Below are positions 45,746-54,466 of a DNA stretch of 64,000 nucleotides, piece after piece. Origin of the DNA: Mesorhizobium sp. WSM4313 (GTDB lineage: Bacteria; Pseudomonadota; Alphaproteobacteria; Rhizobiales; Rhizobiaceae). Numbering within the stretch: the first letter of the stretch is position 1; each line of letters opens with the position of its first letter. Position numbers and translations under genes: made by a program. The stretch covers positions 338,825 to 402,824 of the forward strand of contig NZ_NSFT01000006.1 of the NCBI RefSeq assembly GCF_002294725.1. Reading direction: 5' to 3'. Under the pieces are notes generated by a model. That model made no database searches and had not been told where the DNA came from. It saw only the letters and a list, made by a program, of their open reading frames with translations.

Positions 45746-47719
45746 ATGCGCAAATTCTGGCATCAATTCTGCCGTGACCGCCGCGGCAACTATGCGCTCA
45801 TGACCGCAATCGCCATGGTGCCGCTGATGGGAGCAGTGGCGATGGCCGTCGATTTCAGCGAGCTCAACCGCCAGAAGCAGATGGTGCTCAACGCGCTCGA
45901 CGCCGCCAATTTCGCCGCGGCGCGGCGGCTTGCCGAAGGCGCCACGGATGACCAGATCAGAGCCTATGCGGTCGACTTCTTCAACGCCAATTTGAACAAC
46001 ATCGACCCCGCCGACATCTCGCTCAACATCACGCTGCCCACCAGCCAGACAGGCGGCGGTCTGCTCACGATGAGCGCGACGCTGAACTACCACCCTTATT
46101 TCTACCCGTCCTCCTCGCTGCTCGTCGGCGCATCCACGGTCGATGCGAACAAGTCGATCAACCTTGCCATGGACTCCCAGGTGCGGCTGAAGAACACGCT
46201 GGAAGTGGCGATGGTGCTCGACAATTCAGGCTCCATGACAACGCCCGGCACAGGCACGGGACAGAAGCGCATCGACCTGCTCAAGCAGGCGGCCAAGCAG
46301 CTCGTCGACACGCTGGGGCAGCAGGCGGCGCAGATCAAGCAGATCGACAAGCCGGTCCAGTTCAGCCTCGTGCCGTTCGCGGCGTCGGTCAATGTCGGGC
46401 CGAACAACGACAACGCCTCCTGGATGGACACCTATGGGCTGTCGCCAATCGCCAACGAGAATTTCGATTGGTCGACGCTGAACGCTCCCGCCAAATACGC
46501 CCAGAAAATCAACGGCATCTGGTATAAAAAGGGCACCGGCTGGGGCGCGGAGGAAGGGCAGATACTAACCCGTTTCGAGCTCTATCGGGATATGAAGGTC
46601 GTCACCAGCCACGAACGCATCGCCGGCAGCAAGCGCGTCGTCTGCGACGAATATCGCGACAACCATACCTGCGAGCGCAGCCACAACGAATATGACTACA
46701 ACGACACCTATGGCCCGTTCGCCAGTTGGCAGGGTTGCGTGGAAGTGCGGCCCTATCCCTACAATGTCAACGACACGCCGGCCTCCGGCGGGCCTAACAA
46801 CACGGGTATCGGGATCGGCGATCCGGCGACCATGTTCGTGCCGATGTTCGCGCCCGACGAGCCCGGCAACCATTGGTATGTCACACAGGATCCTGACGAA
46901 CCGAGGCCGGTGACCTATGGCGCCGCCAACAGCTGGTGGAACGACGATCCGTCGAGCACCACCGGCAAGACCAGGCAGTCCAATATGGCCAAATACTTCA
47001 TGCCACGGCCGATCAATGCTCCGGTATTGAGCTCGGGCGCCGGGCCGAATTACAGCTGCACCACCACACCGATCACGCCGCTCACCGACGTCACCCAAAC
47101 AAATGGGCTCGCGGCCATCAAGGCGGCGATCGACCTGATGCAGCCCAACGGCAACACCAATGTGCCCGAAGGCATGGCCTGGGGCTGGCGCACGGTTTCG
47201 AGCGCCGAACCCTTCACCGAAGGCCGTCCGGAATCCGAGCGCGGCAACGACAAGGTCGTCATCGTGCTCACCGACGGCGAGAACACCTATTCGACGGTCA
47301 GTTCCGATCCGGCCGGCAACAAGTCGACCTATGCCGCCTACGGCTATACCGGCGTCGGCTATAACGGCACATCGATCACCCGCCTGTTCGGCGGCACGTC
47401 GAGCGCCATCGGCCAGTTCAACTATTCGTCGAGCAACTACACCGCGGCGATGAACGAGCAGCTGGCGAAGCTGTGCGACAATGCCAAGGCGGCCAACATC
47501 ATGGTGATGACGGTGGCGCTCGACATGTCGTCTATCAGTTCAAGCGACCAGAAGGCGATGGCCGCGCTGAAGGCCTGCTCTTCCGATTCCCGCTTCCGCA
47601 AGGATCCGACCGACCCTAGTAAACCGGCCAAGCTGTTCTGGAACGCCACCGGCGCAACGCTCTCCGACAACTTCAAGGAGATTGCCAACGAGCTGTCCAA
47701 TTTGCGCGTGGTTGGGTAA
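45746..47719 (+). CDS. TadG-like protein with von Willebrand A domain, paralog 2
   Basis: A 657-residue paralog of the preceding gene with the same layout: CRDRRGNYALMTAIAMVPLM helix at residues ~9-35, MIDAS motif DNSGSM, QFSLVPFAASVNVG, CVEVRPYPYN, NVPEGMAWGWRTVSS, IVLTDGENTY and a near-identical C-terminus (GATLSDNFKEIANELSNLR). Paralog 2 has an extra cysteine-bearing insertion (RVVCDEYRDNHTCERS). ATG 45746 is the first in line with the helix. No Tad pilus secretion genes lie nearby. Confidence 0.87.
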   Translation: MRKFWHQFCRDRRGNYALMTAIAMVPLMGAVAMAVDFSELNRQKQMVLNALDAANFAAARRLAEGATDDQIRAYAVDFFNANLNNIDPADISLNITLPTSQTGGGLLTMSATLNYHPYFYPSSSLLVGASTVDANKSINLAMDSQVRLKNTLEVAMVLDNSGSMTTPGTGTGQKRIDLLKQAAKQLVDTLGQQAAQIKQIDKPVQFSLVPFAASVNVGPNNDNASWMDTYGLSPIANENFDWSTLNAPAKYAQKINGIWYKKGTGWGAEEGQILTRFELYRDMKVVTSHERIAGSKRVVCDEYRDNHTCERSHNEYDYNDTYGPFASWQGCVEVRPYPYNVNDTPASGGPNNTGIGIGDPATMFVPMFAPDEPGNHWYVTQDPDEPRPVTYGAANSWWNDDPSSTTGKTRQSNMAKYFMPRPINAPVLSSGAGPNYSCTTTPITPLTDVTQTNGLAAIKAAIDLMQPNGNTNVPEGMAWGWRTVSSAEPFTEGRPESERGNDKVVIVLTDGENTYSTVSSDPAGNKSTYAAYGYTGVGYNGTSITRLFGGTSSAIGQFNYSSSNYTAAMNEQLAKLCDNAKAANIMVMTVALDMSSISSSDQKAMAALKACSSDSRFRKDPTDPSKPAKLFWNATGATLSDNFKEIANELSNLRVVG

Positions 47720-47734
47720 GGGGGGCCGGCGCTG

Positions 47735-47913
47735 AGCTGCCAATCTCCCCCTTTGCGGGGGAGATGCCTGGCAAGGCAGAGGGGGTGTGAAGGAACGCCA
47801 TCCCTTGTCAAATCGGCCACTGCTTAGACGATATGAAATTGTTGACGCCGGCGGGACAGCACCCCCCTCTGCCTTGTCAGGCATCTCCCCCGCAAGGGGG
47901 GAGATTGGCAGCT
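47735..47913. repeat. Inverted-repeat element between TadG paralog 2 and lysE
   Basis: Left arm (47735-47788, AGCTGCCAATCTCCCCC...GGGGGTG) and right arm (47860-47913, CACCCCC...GGGGAGATTGGCAGCT) are near-perfect reverse complements of about 54 bases around a ~71-base centre. Each arm itself contains a small CTCCCCC/GGGGGAG palindrome. It has the same plan as the element at 8727 but different sequence. Confidence 0.85.
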
Positions 47914-48018
47914 TCGCCGATTTCGCCAATTGTCCGCGCTGGCGCAAAAGCTCCCGCAATCATGCTCTTGCGAACGGCGAGGCGCGTGATGACTGTTACG
48001 CCGCCACCGGAGACTCCG

Positions 48019-48651
48019 ATGCCCGACGCCGCCAATTATCTCACTTTCGCGCTGATCTGCCTCGGCATGGTGCTCACGCCTGGGCCAAACATGCTCTACC
48101 TGATCTCGCGCTCGCTGTCGCAAGGGCCGAAAGCCGGGCTGATCTCGCTCGGCGGCGTGGCGCTGGGCTTCCTGTTTTATGTGGTCTCGGCAGCCTTCGG
48201 CATCACGGCGCTCATCTTCGCCGTGCCATACGCTTACGACGCGCTTCGCTTCGCCGGCGCGCTCTATCTGTTGTGGCTCGCCTGGCAGGCGCTGAAGCCC
48301 GGCGGGCGCTCGCCCTTCCAGGTCCGCGAGTTGCCGAGGGACAGGCCGCGCAAGCTCTTCGTCATGGGGCTGATGACCAACCTGCTCAATCCGAAAGTGG
48401 CTGTGCTCTACCTGTCGCTGCTGCCGCAGTTCATCAATCCGGCCAAGGGCCATGTTCTGTCGCAGCTTCTGGTGCTCGGCGTGACGCAGATCTCGATCAG
48501 CCTCACCGTCAACGCCATCATTGCGGTGACGGCCGGCTCGATCGCGAATTTCCTCGCCGGACGGCCGTTCTGGCTGGTCGTGCAGCGCTGGATGATGGGC
48601 ACGGTGCTGACCGCCCTGGCCTTGAAGATGGCGACCGAGGCGCAGCGCTAG
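48019..48651 (+). CDS. LysE/RhtB family amino-acid exporter
   Basis: A 210-residue inner-membrane exporter with about six helices and the family signature LTPGPNMLYLISRSLSQGPK near the N-terminus, then GLMTNLLNPKVAVLYLSLLPQF. The substrate is likely an amino acid such as homoserine, threonine or lysine. The frame extends upstream into the repeat element, but ATG 48019 gives the standard N-terminus (MPDAANYLTFALICLGMVL). Confidence 0.9.
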   Translation: MPDAANYLTFALICLGMVLTPGPNMLYLISRSLSQGPKAGLISLGGVALGFLFYVVSAAFGITALIFAVPYAYDALRFAGALYLLWLAWQALKPGGRSPFQVRELPRDRPRKLFVMGLMTNLLNPKVAVLYLSLLPQFINPAKGHVLSQLLVLGVTQISISLTVNAIIAVTAGSIANFLAGRPFWLVVQRWMMGTVLTALALKMATEAQR

Positions 48652-48656
48652 GGCAC

Positions 48657-48851
48657 ATTGATATTCAGGTGAGACCGGCCTGCGAATGACGGCTGTCTGC
48701 GCTTCCGGTTCTCACGTACAGCAGTACGCTCCGCTCCGGCCTTCGCCGGCCGAAGCCCTCATAAGTGTCTTTGCCCTATGAAGGCTACGGCCGGCGTAGG
48801 CCGGTTCTCGAAAGCCATCATTCTCGACCCCGCCTGACCTGAATCTCAACG
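48657..48851. repeat. MITE-like element, copy 2
   Basis: Terminal inverted repeats TTGATATTCAGGT and ACCTGAATCTCAA flank ~170 bases. The first ~85 bases match the second half of the 41335-41466 element in reverse orientation (CGCTTCCGG, CTCACGTAC, TACGCTCCGCTCCGG). The centre carries a further GGCCGGCG-rich palindrome. It lies just after the lysE stop codon. Confidence 0.8.
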
Positions 48852-48875
48852 CACCCCAAGGGCGAGCCATCAGAT

Positions 48876-49700
48876 CTACATCGGCCGGCGTACAGGCCGG
48901 ATCTGCTCCGGCTCGACCACCTTGCGGTAGAGATGCCAGGTCGCGTGGCCGAGGATCGGCATGACGACGGCAAGCCCGGCAAACAGCGGGATCGAGCCGA
49001 CCACCAGCAACACGGCGACCGTAAGCCCCCAAAGCGCCATCGTCAGCGGATTGGCCATGACGGCACGGGCCGAGGTTTCAATTGCCGAGACGGCGCCGAC
49101 ATCGCGGTCAAGCAGCAGCGGAAAGGCAATGACGGTGGTGGCCAAAACGACGGCGGCGAAAACGAAACCGACGGCGTTGCCGACGAGGATCAACGTCCAG
49201 CCCCTGCCGGTCGTCAGCACATCGCGCAAAAAGGCGCCGACGGAAGCGGGCGGCTCGGCGCCGAACAGGCTGGTGTAGAGCGACTGCGCGGCGAACAGCC
49301 ACAACAGGAACAGCGCGAAAAGCAGGACGCCGATGACAGCGATCGACGGCAGCGCCGGCGAATGGCGCACGTCGAGCGCATGGTGCCAGCGGCTGCTCAT
49401 GCCGAGCTCGCGCCGGCGGCTGATCTCATATAGGCCAATGGCCGCGAAGGGCCCGATCAGCGCGAAGCCCGACATCAGCGGATAGACGAGCTGGATGGCG
49501 TTGGAGCCGGAGCTCCACCGGGTCAGGATCAGGCCGACGATCGGATAGATCAGGCACAGGAACACATAATGCGACGGCTTGGCCCAGAAATCCTCGGCGC
49601 CGAGCCTCAACGCATCCCAGAGATCCGACGTGGTGATGTGGCGCACCGTGGGCTGCACATGCATCCCGCGCGCGTCCGCCATGACATGAAAACCAGCCAT
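48876..49700 (-). CDS. DUF2189 family integral membrane protein
   Basis: A 274-residue membrane protein with about six hydrophobic segments and the family opening VRHITTSDLWDALRLGAEDF, followed by HYVFLCLIYPIVGLIL. DUF2189 proteins occur in alphaproteobacteria, sometimes near cytochrome c oxidase genes; no function is known. ATG 49700 has GGAGG about six bases upstream. Confidence 0.85.
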   Translation of the reverse strand: MAGFHVMADARGMHVQPTVRHITTSDLWDALRLGAEDFWAKPSHYVFLCLIYPIVGLILTRWSSGSNAIQLVYPLMSGFALIGPFAAIGLYEISRRRELGMSSRWHHALDVRHSPALPSIAVIGVLLFALFLLWLFAAQSLYTSLFGAEPPASVGAFLRDVLTTGRGWTLILVGNAVGFVFAAVVLATTVIAFPLLLDRDVGAVSAIETSARAVMANPLTMALWGLTVAVLLVVGSIPLFAGLAVVMPILGHATWHLYRKVVEPEQIRPVRRPM

Positions 49701-49868
49701 AACCGTCCTCCGTTTTATACCGGGGGCGGTCACCGCCTGGGTGGCCGCCCGTGGCTGCCACTTTCAAGAACGCCGGGATGATAACCGATCTTCCGGGGAA
49801 TGTCGCGCTTCATGCGATTTTCATCGCCCTGCCCGGCAAAAGCCACGATCGCCGGTATCAGAGGCCGC

Positions 49869-50375
49869 ATGACCACCTTGATCACCACCTCCCCCGATTT
49901 CAACCGCCGCACGTTGCTCGCGGCCGCCGGCCTAGTGGCGCTTGCCGGCATAGCCGCCTGCAGCACCGTCTCCGTGCGGACCGGCGAAGGCGCCGGCGTC
50001 TCTTCGTCCGCGACAGCGACGTTGGCCAGTATCCGCAACTCCGCCGGTCTGCCGACGCTGACGCCGGACGCGCAGCTCGAACAGGCGGCGCTGCAGCAGG
50101 CCGGCTATATGGCCTCGCGCGAGCGCATGAGCCACACCACTGGCTGGGGCAAGGATTTCGCCTCGCGCATGAAGGACAATGGCGTGCGGGGTGCTGCGGC
50201 CGAAAACATCGCCGAGGGCCGCTTCGACCTTGAGAAGCTGTTCGACATCTGGATGCATTCGGCCGGCCACCGCCGCAACATGCTCGATCAGGATTTCAGC
50301 CGCTTCGGGCTGGCTTACGTGCGCGACGGCCGCGATCCGGCTTTGCGCTATTGGGCGCTGGTGCTGGGCCGCTGA
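49869..50375 (+). CDS. CAP/SCP domain lipoprotein
   Basis: A 168-residue protein. The leader RRTLLAAAGLVALAGIAAC has a lipobox (IAAC, near residue 31), after which comes a small CAP domain: LASIRNSAGLPTLTPDAQLEQAA, MSHTTGW, AAENIAEG, and LFDIWMHSAGHRRNMLD with the conserved HR.N. The start is ATG 49869. Bacterial CAP proteins are secreted, of mostly unknown role. It is divergent from the DUF2189 gene. Confidence 0.88.
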   Translation: MTTLITTSPDFNRRTLLAAAGLVALAGIAACSTVSVRTGEGAGVSSSATATLASIRNSAGLPTLTPDAQLEQAALQQAGYMASRERMSHTTGWGKDFASRMKDNGVRGAAAENIAEGRFDLEKLFDIWMHSAGHRRNMLDQDFSRFGLAYVRDGRDPALRYWALVLGR

Positions 50376-50405
50376 AAAGGCGGCCGGCTGAGAGCAGCGA
50401 CTTTA

Positions 50406-51938
50406 TCAATCCATATGCGCGGCCGGCGCCCCGCCCGCCGGTGCCGCTTTTGGCTTGCGCAGCAGAATGACGAAAGGAATGGCGGCCAGCGTCATCACCA
50501 TCAGGATCTTGAAGTCGTTGATATAGGAAATCATCATCGCCTGGGCATTCACCGCGCGGTCGACCTGCGAAAGTGCTACGGGATCGCCGGCGGCGGCCGC
50601 CGGAGAAGCGGCCCACAGATTCGGGTTGTATGGATTGATGAAGGCCGACAGCTCGGTGTGGTTGACCTGGGTGTTGCGCACCATCAGCGCTGCGACCACC
50701 GATACGCCGATGGAGGAGCCCAGATTGCGCACCAGGCTGAACAGCGAGGTGGCGTCGGTGCGGTAGCGCGCGTCGAGCGTGGCGAAGGCGACCGTCGACA
50801 GCGGCACGAACACCATGCCCATGCCGAGACCCTGGATGACGCCCGAGGAGATGATCAGCCAATTGTCCATCTGCGGCGTGAAGCTCGCCATCGTGTAGAG
50901 CGACTGCGCGGTGAGCAGGAAGCCGATGGCGACGAGGATCCTGGCATCGATCCTGTGCATGATGCGGCCGACGACCAGCATCGAAATCATCGTGCCGATG
51001 CCGCGCGGACCCAGCACGACGCCGATGGTCACGGTCGGATAGCCGAAGATGTTGGCCAGCATCGGCGGCAACAGCGACATCGAGGCCAGGATCAGCACGC
51101 CCATGACGAAGATGAAGCCCAGCCCGGTCACGAAATTGCGGTCGAGGAATATCTTCGGATCGATGAAGGGATGCTCGGCCGTCACCGTGTGGATGATGAA
51201 CACCCAGAAGCCGGTGAGCGACAGAGCGAGCTCGATCCAGATTTCGGCCGAGTTGAACCAGTCGACCTCGCCGCCGCGGTCGAGCAGAAGCTGCAGCGCG
51301 CCGACACCAAGCGACAGCATGGCGAAGCCGAAGAAGTCGAAGCCGCGCACGCGCTTGGCGATGACCGGCAGGTAGGCGGCCATGCCGAGGAAGGCGAGGA
51401 TGCCGACCGGCAGATTGATGAAGAACACCCAGCGCCAGTTGAAGTTTTCCGTCAGCCAGCCGCCGAGCGTCGGCCCCAGGATCGGCCCGAGCATGATGCC
51501 GGCGCCCCAGATCGCCATTGCCTGGCCATGGCGCTCCTTCGGGTTGATGTCGAGCAGGAAGGTCTGCGACAGCGGCACGATGGCCGCGCCGAACACGCCC
51601 TGCAGCAGGCGGAAGAGCACTATGGTCTCGAGGCTCCAGGCAAGACCGCAGAGCATGGAGAAGATGGTGAAGCCGACGACGGCGGTGAGGAACAGCTCCT
51701 TGCGGCCGAGCCTGTCGGCGAGCCAGCCGGTAACCGGCGTCATGATCGCCGCCGCCACGATATAGGAGGTCAGCACCCAGTTGATGTTGTCGGGCGAGGC
51801 GCCGAGGTCGCCGGTCATGGTCGGCAGCGCGACATTGGCGATTGTGGTGTCGAGCGCCTGCATGATCGTCGCCAGCATCAGCGCGACTGTGATCAGTCCG
51901 CGGTGCGGCACTTCCTTGAAGACTTCGGGCGTGCTCAT
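50406..51938 (-). CDS. emrB: DHA2 family multidrug efflux MFS transporter (EmrB/QacA)
   Basis: A 510-residue inner-membrane drug:proton antiporter with fourteen predicted helices. It has the family motif near helix 1 (MQALDTTIANVALPTM), motif A in the helix 2-3 loop (GWLADRLGRKELF) and motif C-like GAGIMLGPILGPTLGGWL. It works with the EmrA-like adaptor encoded upstream on the same strand. An unusual 407-base gap with two inverted-repeat blocks separates the two genes. Confidence 0.92.
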   Translation of the reverse strand: MSTPEVFKEVPHRGLITVALMLATIMQALDTTIANVALPTMTGDLGASPDNINWVLTSYIVAAAIMTPVTGWLADRLGRKELFLTAVVGFTIFSMLCGLAWSLETIVLFRLLQGVFGAAIVPLSQTFLLDINPKERHGQAMAIWGAGIMLGPILGPTLGGWLTENFNWRWVFFINLPVGILAFLGMAAYLPVIAKRVRGFDFFGFAMLSLGVGALQLLLDRGGEVDWFNSAEIWIELALSLTGFWVFIIHTVTAEHPFIDPKIFLDRNFVTGLGFIFVMGVLILASMSLLPPMLANIFGYPTVTIGVVLGPRGIGTMISMLVVGRIMHRIDARILVAIGFLLTAQSLYTMASFTPQMDNWLIISSGVIQGLGMGMVFVPLSTVAFATLDARYRTDATSLFSLVRNLGSSIGVSVVAALMVRNTQVNHTELSAFINPYNPNLWAASPAAAAGDPVALSQVDRAVNAQAMMISYINDFKILMVMTLAAIPFVILLRKPKAAPAGGAPAAHMD

Positions 51939-51976
51939 GACGCTGAACTTCCAGCAGGTAACAAAAACGTGTACAT

Positions 51977-52079
51977 TAGAGCATGATGCCGAAAAGTGTG
52001 AAGCGGCGTTCGGACGCCATCATGCTCTATCTCTTTGATTTAGAGACGGATTCAGATTTCAGGTCGAACACCTGAAATC
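51977..52079. repeat. Double-hairpin intergenic repeat between emrA and emrB
   Basis: TAGAGCATGATG (51977-51988) pairs with CATCATGCTCTA (52018-52029), and GATTTCAGGT (52055-52064) pairs with ACCTGAAATC (52070-52079). It has the same plan as the repeat at 17201-17302. It lies upstream of emrB on the transcript. Confidence 0.8.
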
Positions 52080-52089
52080 ATCCGGCTCT

Positions 52090-52243
52090 AGGTTTCCGGG
52101 CGGCAAAGCCTCCCGTTGAGAGACCTTCATCGCGGTGGGACGCGACTATCGATGTGGGGGTTACATCGACTGAAAGTCTCTGTTGGAGCGGATGCCTGCC
52201 GCCCGGAAACCTGAGGACCAACGGGTCCGTGGCCGGGCCTCAG
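52090..52243. other. Long rod-like inverted repeat, candidate structured RNA or mobile repeat
   Basis: A 16-base perfect outer pair, AGGTTTCCGGGCGGCA (52090-52105) with TGCCGCCCGGAAACCT (52197-52212). Inside lie GAGAGAC...GTCTCT pairing and a TCGATGT/ACATCGA hairpin. A second hairpin CTGAGG...CCTCAG with inner GGACC/GGTCC follows at 52211-52243. No coding frame matches a known protein. The nested stems suggest a folded RNA; no known family was recognised. An inserted inverted-repeat element is the alternative. Confidence 0.5.
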
Positions 52244-52345
52244 CTTTCGAACGAGCCGCCATGCGGCTTACCTTGCTGATCCCTTGCCACGTCTCCACCA
52301 GACCAATCCCCTCAATGCCCGCCGGATCGCGACGGGCTCGCTGTC

Positions 52346-53542
52346 TTACCGCGCCTGCTCCCCTGCCGTGGCGTGACCGAAGATCGACGGCAGGCCGCGC
52401 GCCACGCCGGTATCGACGGTGACGGTGGCGCTCATGCCGGTGCGCAACGCCATCTTGGCGTCGGGGTCGGTCAATTCCAGGCGCACGGGAATGCGCTGCG
52501 TGACCTTGACCCAGTTGCCGGTGGCGTTTTGCGCGGGCAGCAGCGAAAACTCCGCGCCCGTCCCGGCGCCGATGGCTTTCACGGTCGCCTCGAAGGTGCG
52601 GCCCGGATAGGTGTCGACGACGATCTCGGCCTTCTGGCCCGGCTTCATGTTGGTGAGCTGGGTCTCCTTGAAATTGGCATCGATCCAGGTGTCGCCCGTC
52701 TCGACCAGAGCGAACAGCGGCGTGCCGACGCCGACATACTGGCCGACCTTGAACGACGCGGCCTGGTAGACGATGCCGTCGGCCGGCGCCTTGACCGTCG
52801 TCTGCGCCAGATCGTAGGCGGCCTTGTCGCGCGCGGCGAGCGCCGCCATCACGGTCGGATGCTTGTCGGTCTCGATATCCGGATTGCCACCGAGCGCTGC
52901 CTTGGCGCTGACGATGCCCTGCTGTGCGACGGCGAGCTGCTGCTTGGCCTTGTCGAGATCGTTGCGGGCCTCGTCGAGCGACGACTTGGCGTTGATGCCT
53001 TTCTGCGCGAGATCGGCGGCGCGGCCATATTGCGACTGCGCATAGTCGACCTCGCTGGAGGCGGACTTTTCCTGCGCCATCGCCTGGCTGTAAGCGGCGC
53101 GCAGCTGCTCGACATTGAGGCGCGCGGCGGCGACCGCCGCATCGGCCTGGGCGAGCGCGATCTTGTAAGGCTCGGGGTCGATGACGAAGAGAAGGTCGCC
53201 CTGCTTGACCAGCTGGTTGTCGGCTATGCCGACCTGCACGATACGCCCGGCCGTGTCGGAGGCGACCGAAATCCTGGCCTGCTGCAGGTTGGCGTTCTCG
53301 GTTTCCTGATAGCGGCCGCCCGTGATCCAGACATACGCGCCGCCGGCAAGCAGGGCCAGCGGCAGGGCGACCATCAACAGGAAGCGTCCGGGGCGGCGCT
53401 TCTTCTTCGGCGCCGGAGCGAGCCGCGGCTCGGCAGCCGCCGCAACCGGAGCGGCCGCCGGCTGGGCCGGCGCTTCCGCGACCGGCTGCGCCGGCGCAAG
53501 CTTGGTGACGTTGTCGTCTTCTATCTTGGCTGCCGCGTTCAT
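52346..53542 (-). CDS. emrA: EmrA/HlyD-type multidrug efflux adaptor
   Basis: A 398-residue membrane-fusion protein. An Ala/Pro-rich cytoplasmic lead of ~50 residues and one anchor helix (FLLMVALPLALLAGGAYVWI) precede the lipoyl domain (GRIVQVGIADNQLVKQGDLLFVI), coiled coils, and the second lipoyl half (VKAPADGIVYQAASFKVGQYVGVGTPLFAL), ending in the beta-barrel (TGMSATVTVDTG). It partners EmrB. Its ATG overlaps the marR stop by 4 bases. Confidence 0.92.
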   Translation of the reverse strand: MNAAAKIEDDNVTKLAPAQPVAEAPAQPAAAPVAAAAEPRLAPAPKKKRRPGRFLLMVALPLALLAGGAYVWITGGRYQETENANLQQARISVASDTAGRIVQVGIADNQLVKQGDLLFVIDPEPYKIALAQADAAVAAARLNVEQLRAAYSQAMAQEKSASSEVDYAQSQYGRAADLAQKGINAKSSLDEARNDLDKAKQQLAVAQQGIVSAKAALGGNPDIETDKHPTVMAALAARDKAAYDLAQTTVKAPADGIVYQAASFKVGQYVGVGTPLFALVETGDTWIDANFKETQLTNMKPGQKAEIVVDTYPGRTFEATVKAIGAGTGAEFSLLPAQNATGNWVKVTQRIPVRLELTDPDAKMALRTGMSATVTVDTGVARGLPSIFGHATAGEQAR

Positions 53543-54024
53543 GCTGCTGCCCCTTCCGTATTCTTCATCTTTTCCAGGGACGTCTCGGCGTCCGTCAAAT
53601 TCTGCACGATGGCGTCCAGCACTCGGATCAGGACGCGGCGTTCTTCCGCCGACACGCCGGTCAGCGATTCCTCATAGACCTCGCCGGCCAGGCTCTTGAC
53701 GTCGGCATAGGCCGCGTTCGCCTTCTCGGTCGGAAAGATCATGCGCACGCGCCGGTCGGTCGCGTCCTGGCGACGCTCGATCCAGCCGCCCTCCTCCATG
53801 CGGTCGACCAGGCGGGAGACGCTGATCGGCTCGATTTCGAGGAGCTCGGCAAGCCGCGCCTGCGCGACGCCCGCCTCCTTGGCAACGCGCACAAGCAGGC
53901 GCCACTGCGCCGAGGAAAGGCCCAACCCACTGGCGCGCGCCTCGAAACGCTTGCGCATCAGGCGCTGCACGTCGTGGATCAAAAATCCTAATCTGTCGAT
54001 GCCGTCGGAAACCATGAGCGACAT
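53539..54024 (-). CDS. MarR-family regulator of the emrAB operon
   Basis: A 161-residue winged-helix repressor. The family core is seen: LSSAQWRLLVRVAKEAGVAQ, ELLEIEPISVSRLVDRMEEGGWIERR (recognition helix), then the wing DRRVRMIFPTEKA. Dimer helices lie at both ends. The start at 54024 is used, with ATG 54015 as alternative. It is first in the marR-emrA-emrB operon and a palindrome in its promoter points to autoregulation. Confidence 0.92.
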   Translation of the reverse strand: MSLMVSDGIDRLGFLIHDVQRLMRKRFEARASGLGLSSAQWRLLVRVAKEAGVAQARLAELLEIEPISVSRLVDRMEEGGWIERRQDATDRRVRMIFPTEKANAAYADVKSLAGEVYEESLTGVSAEERRVLIRVLDAIVQNLTDAETSLEKMKNTEGAAA

Positions 54025-54050
54025 ATATAATAAGCGTGCTTACTATTCAA
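54025..54050 (-). promoter_or_regulatory. Promoter and MarR operator-like palindrome
   Basis: Read on the minus strand, TTGAAT (54045-54050) and TATATG 17 bases later form a plausible -35/-10 pair just upstream of the marR start. The spacer carries a near-palindrome TAAGC-GT-GCTTA (54031-54042), within AATAAGC...GCTTACTATT. A MarR dimer bound here would block the promoter. Confidence 0.6.
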
Positions 54051-54170
54051 GGGGCCGCTTTGCTCCAGAAGCCAGCAAATCGACGTTGCAGCAAGGCAAG
54101 CTCCCTTACGGTTAGCGATCGATGAACGTGCAGGGGTCGGTGCCGGTAGGCCCATCCCAAGGCCAAGAGA

Positions 54171-54275
54171 TCATGGCCGGTTGCGCATCAGCATGGTGAC
54201 GACGAAGAAGGCGCCGAGCGAGCTCGTGATGATGCCGATCGAAGGGCGCCATACATTTGGAGCGCCGACGTCAAT
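54171..54275 (-). pseudogene. Remnant of a FecCD-type iron-siderophore permease C-terminus
   Basis: A minus-strand frame ending in TGA at 54171-54173 reads WRPSIGIITSSLGAFFVVTML followed by a basic tail. This resembles the last helix of FecCD/BtuC-like permeases (P-x-GI-x-T-x2-LGA-x-FF). No start or upstream part of the gene is present. It suggests that a transporter gene was lost here. The rest of the 54025-54466 gap shows no gene. Confidence 0.4.
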
Positions 54276-54466
54276 TCTTTCGAGCCTGTCTCTCGGACAA
54301 ACATCGGAAAATTTTCAGAAACCGTTCGGGATTTCCCGGGCCGGAAACCGCAAGAAGATCGGGCTGGCGAAAGACAGGCCCGCGAACGCCCGATCCCCTC
54401 TCCAGCCAACATATTTCCCGGGCCGCATCCTCCCAGCGCGGCCGCAACCCTGGGCATGGAGACAAC

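Noticed and set aside
50415..51986. 523-residue open frame antisense to emrB
   Set aside because: His/Asp/Arg/Gln-rich mirror of a membrane protein gene, not a real protein.
52090..52212. 6S RNA, SRP RNA or a known riboswitch
   Set aside because: The characteristic conserved words of these families were not seen; only a general candidate structured RNA can be claimed.
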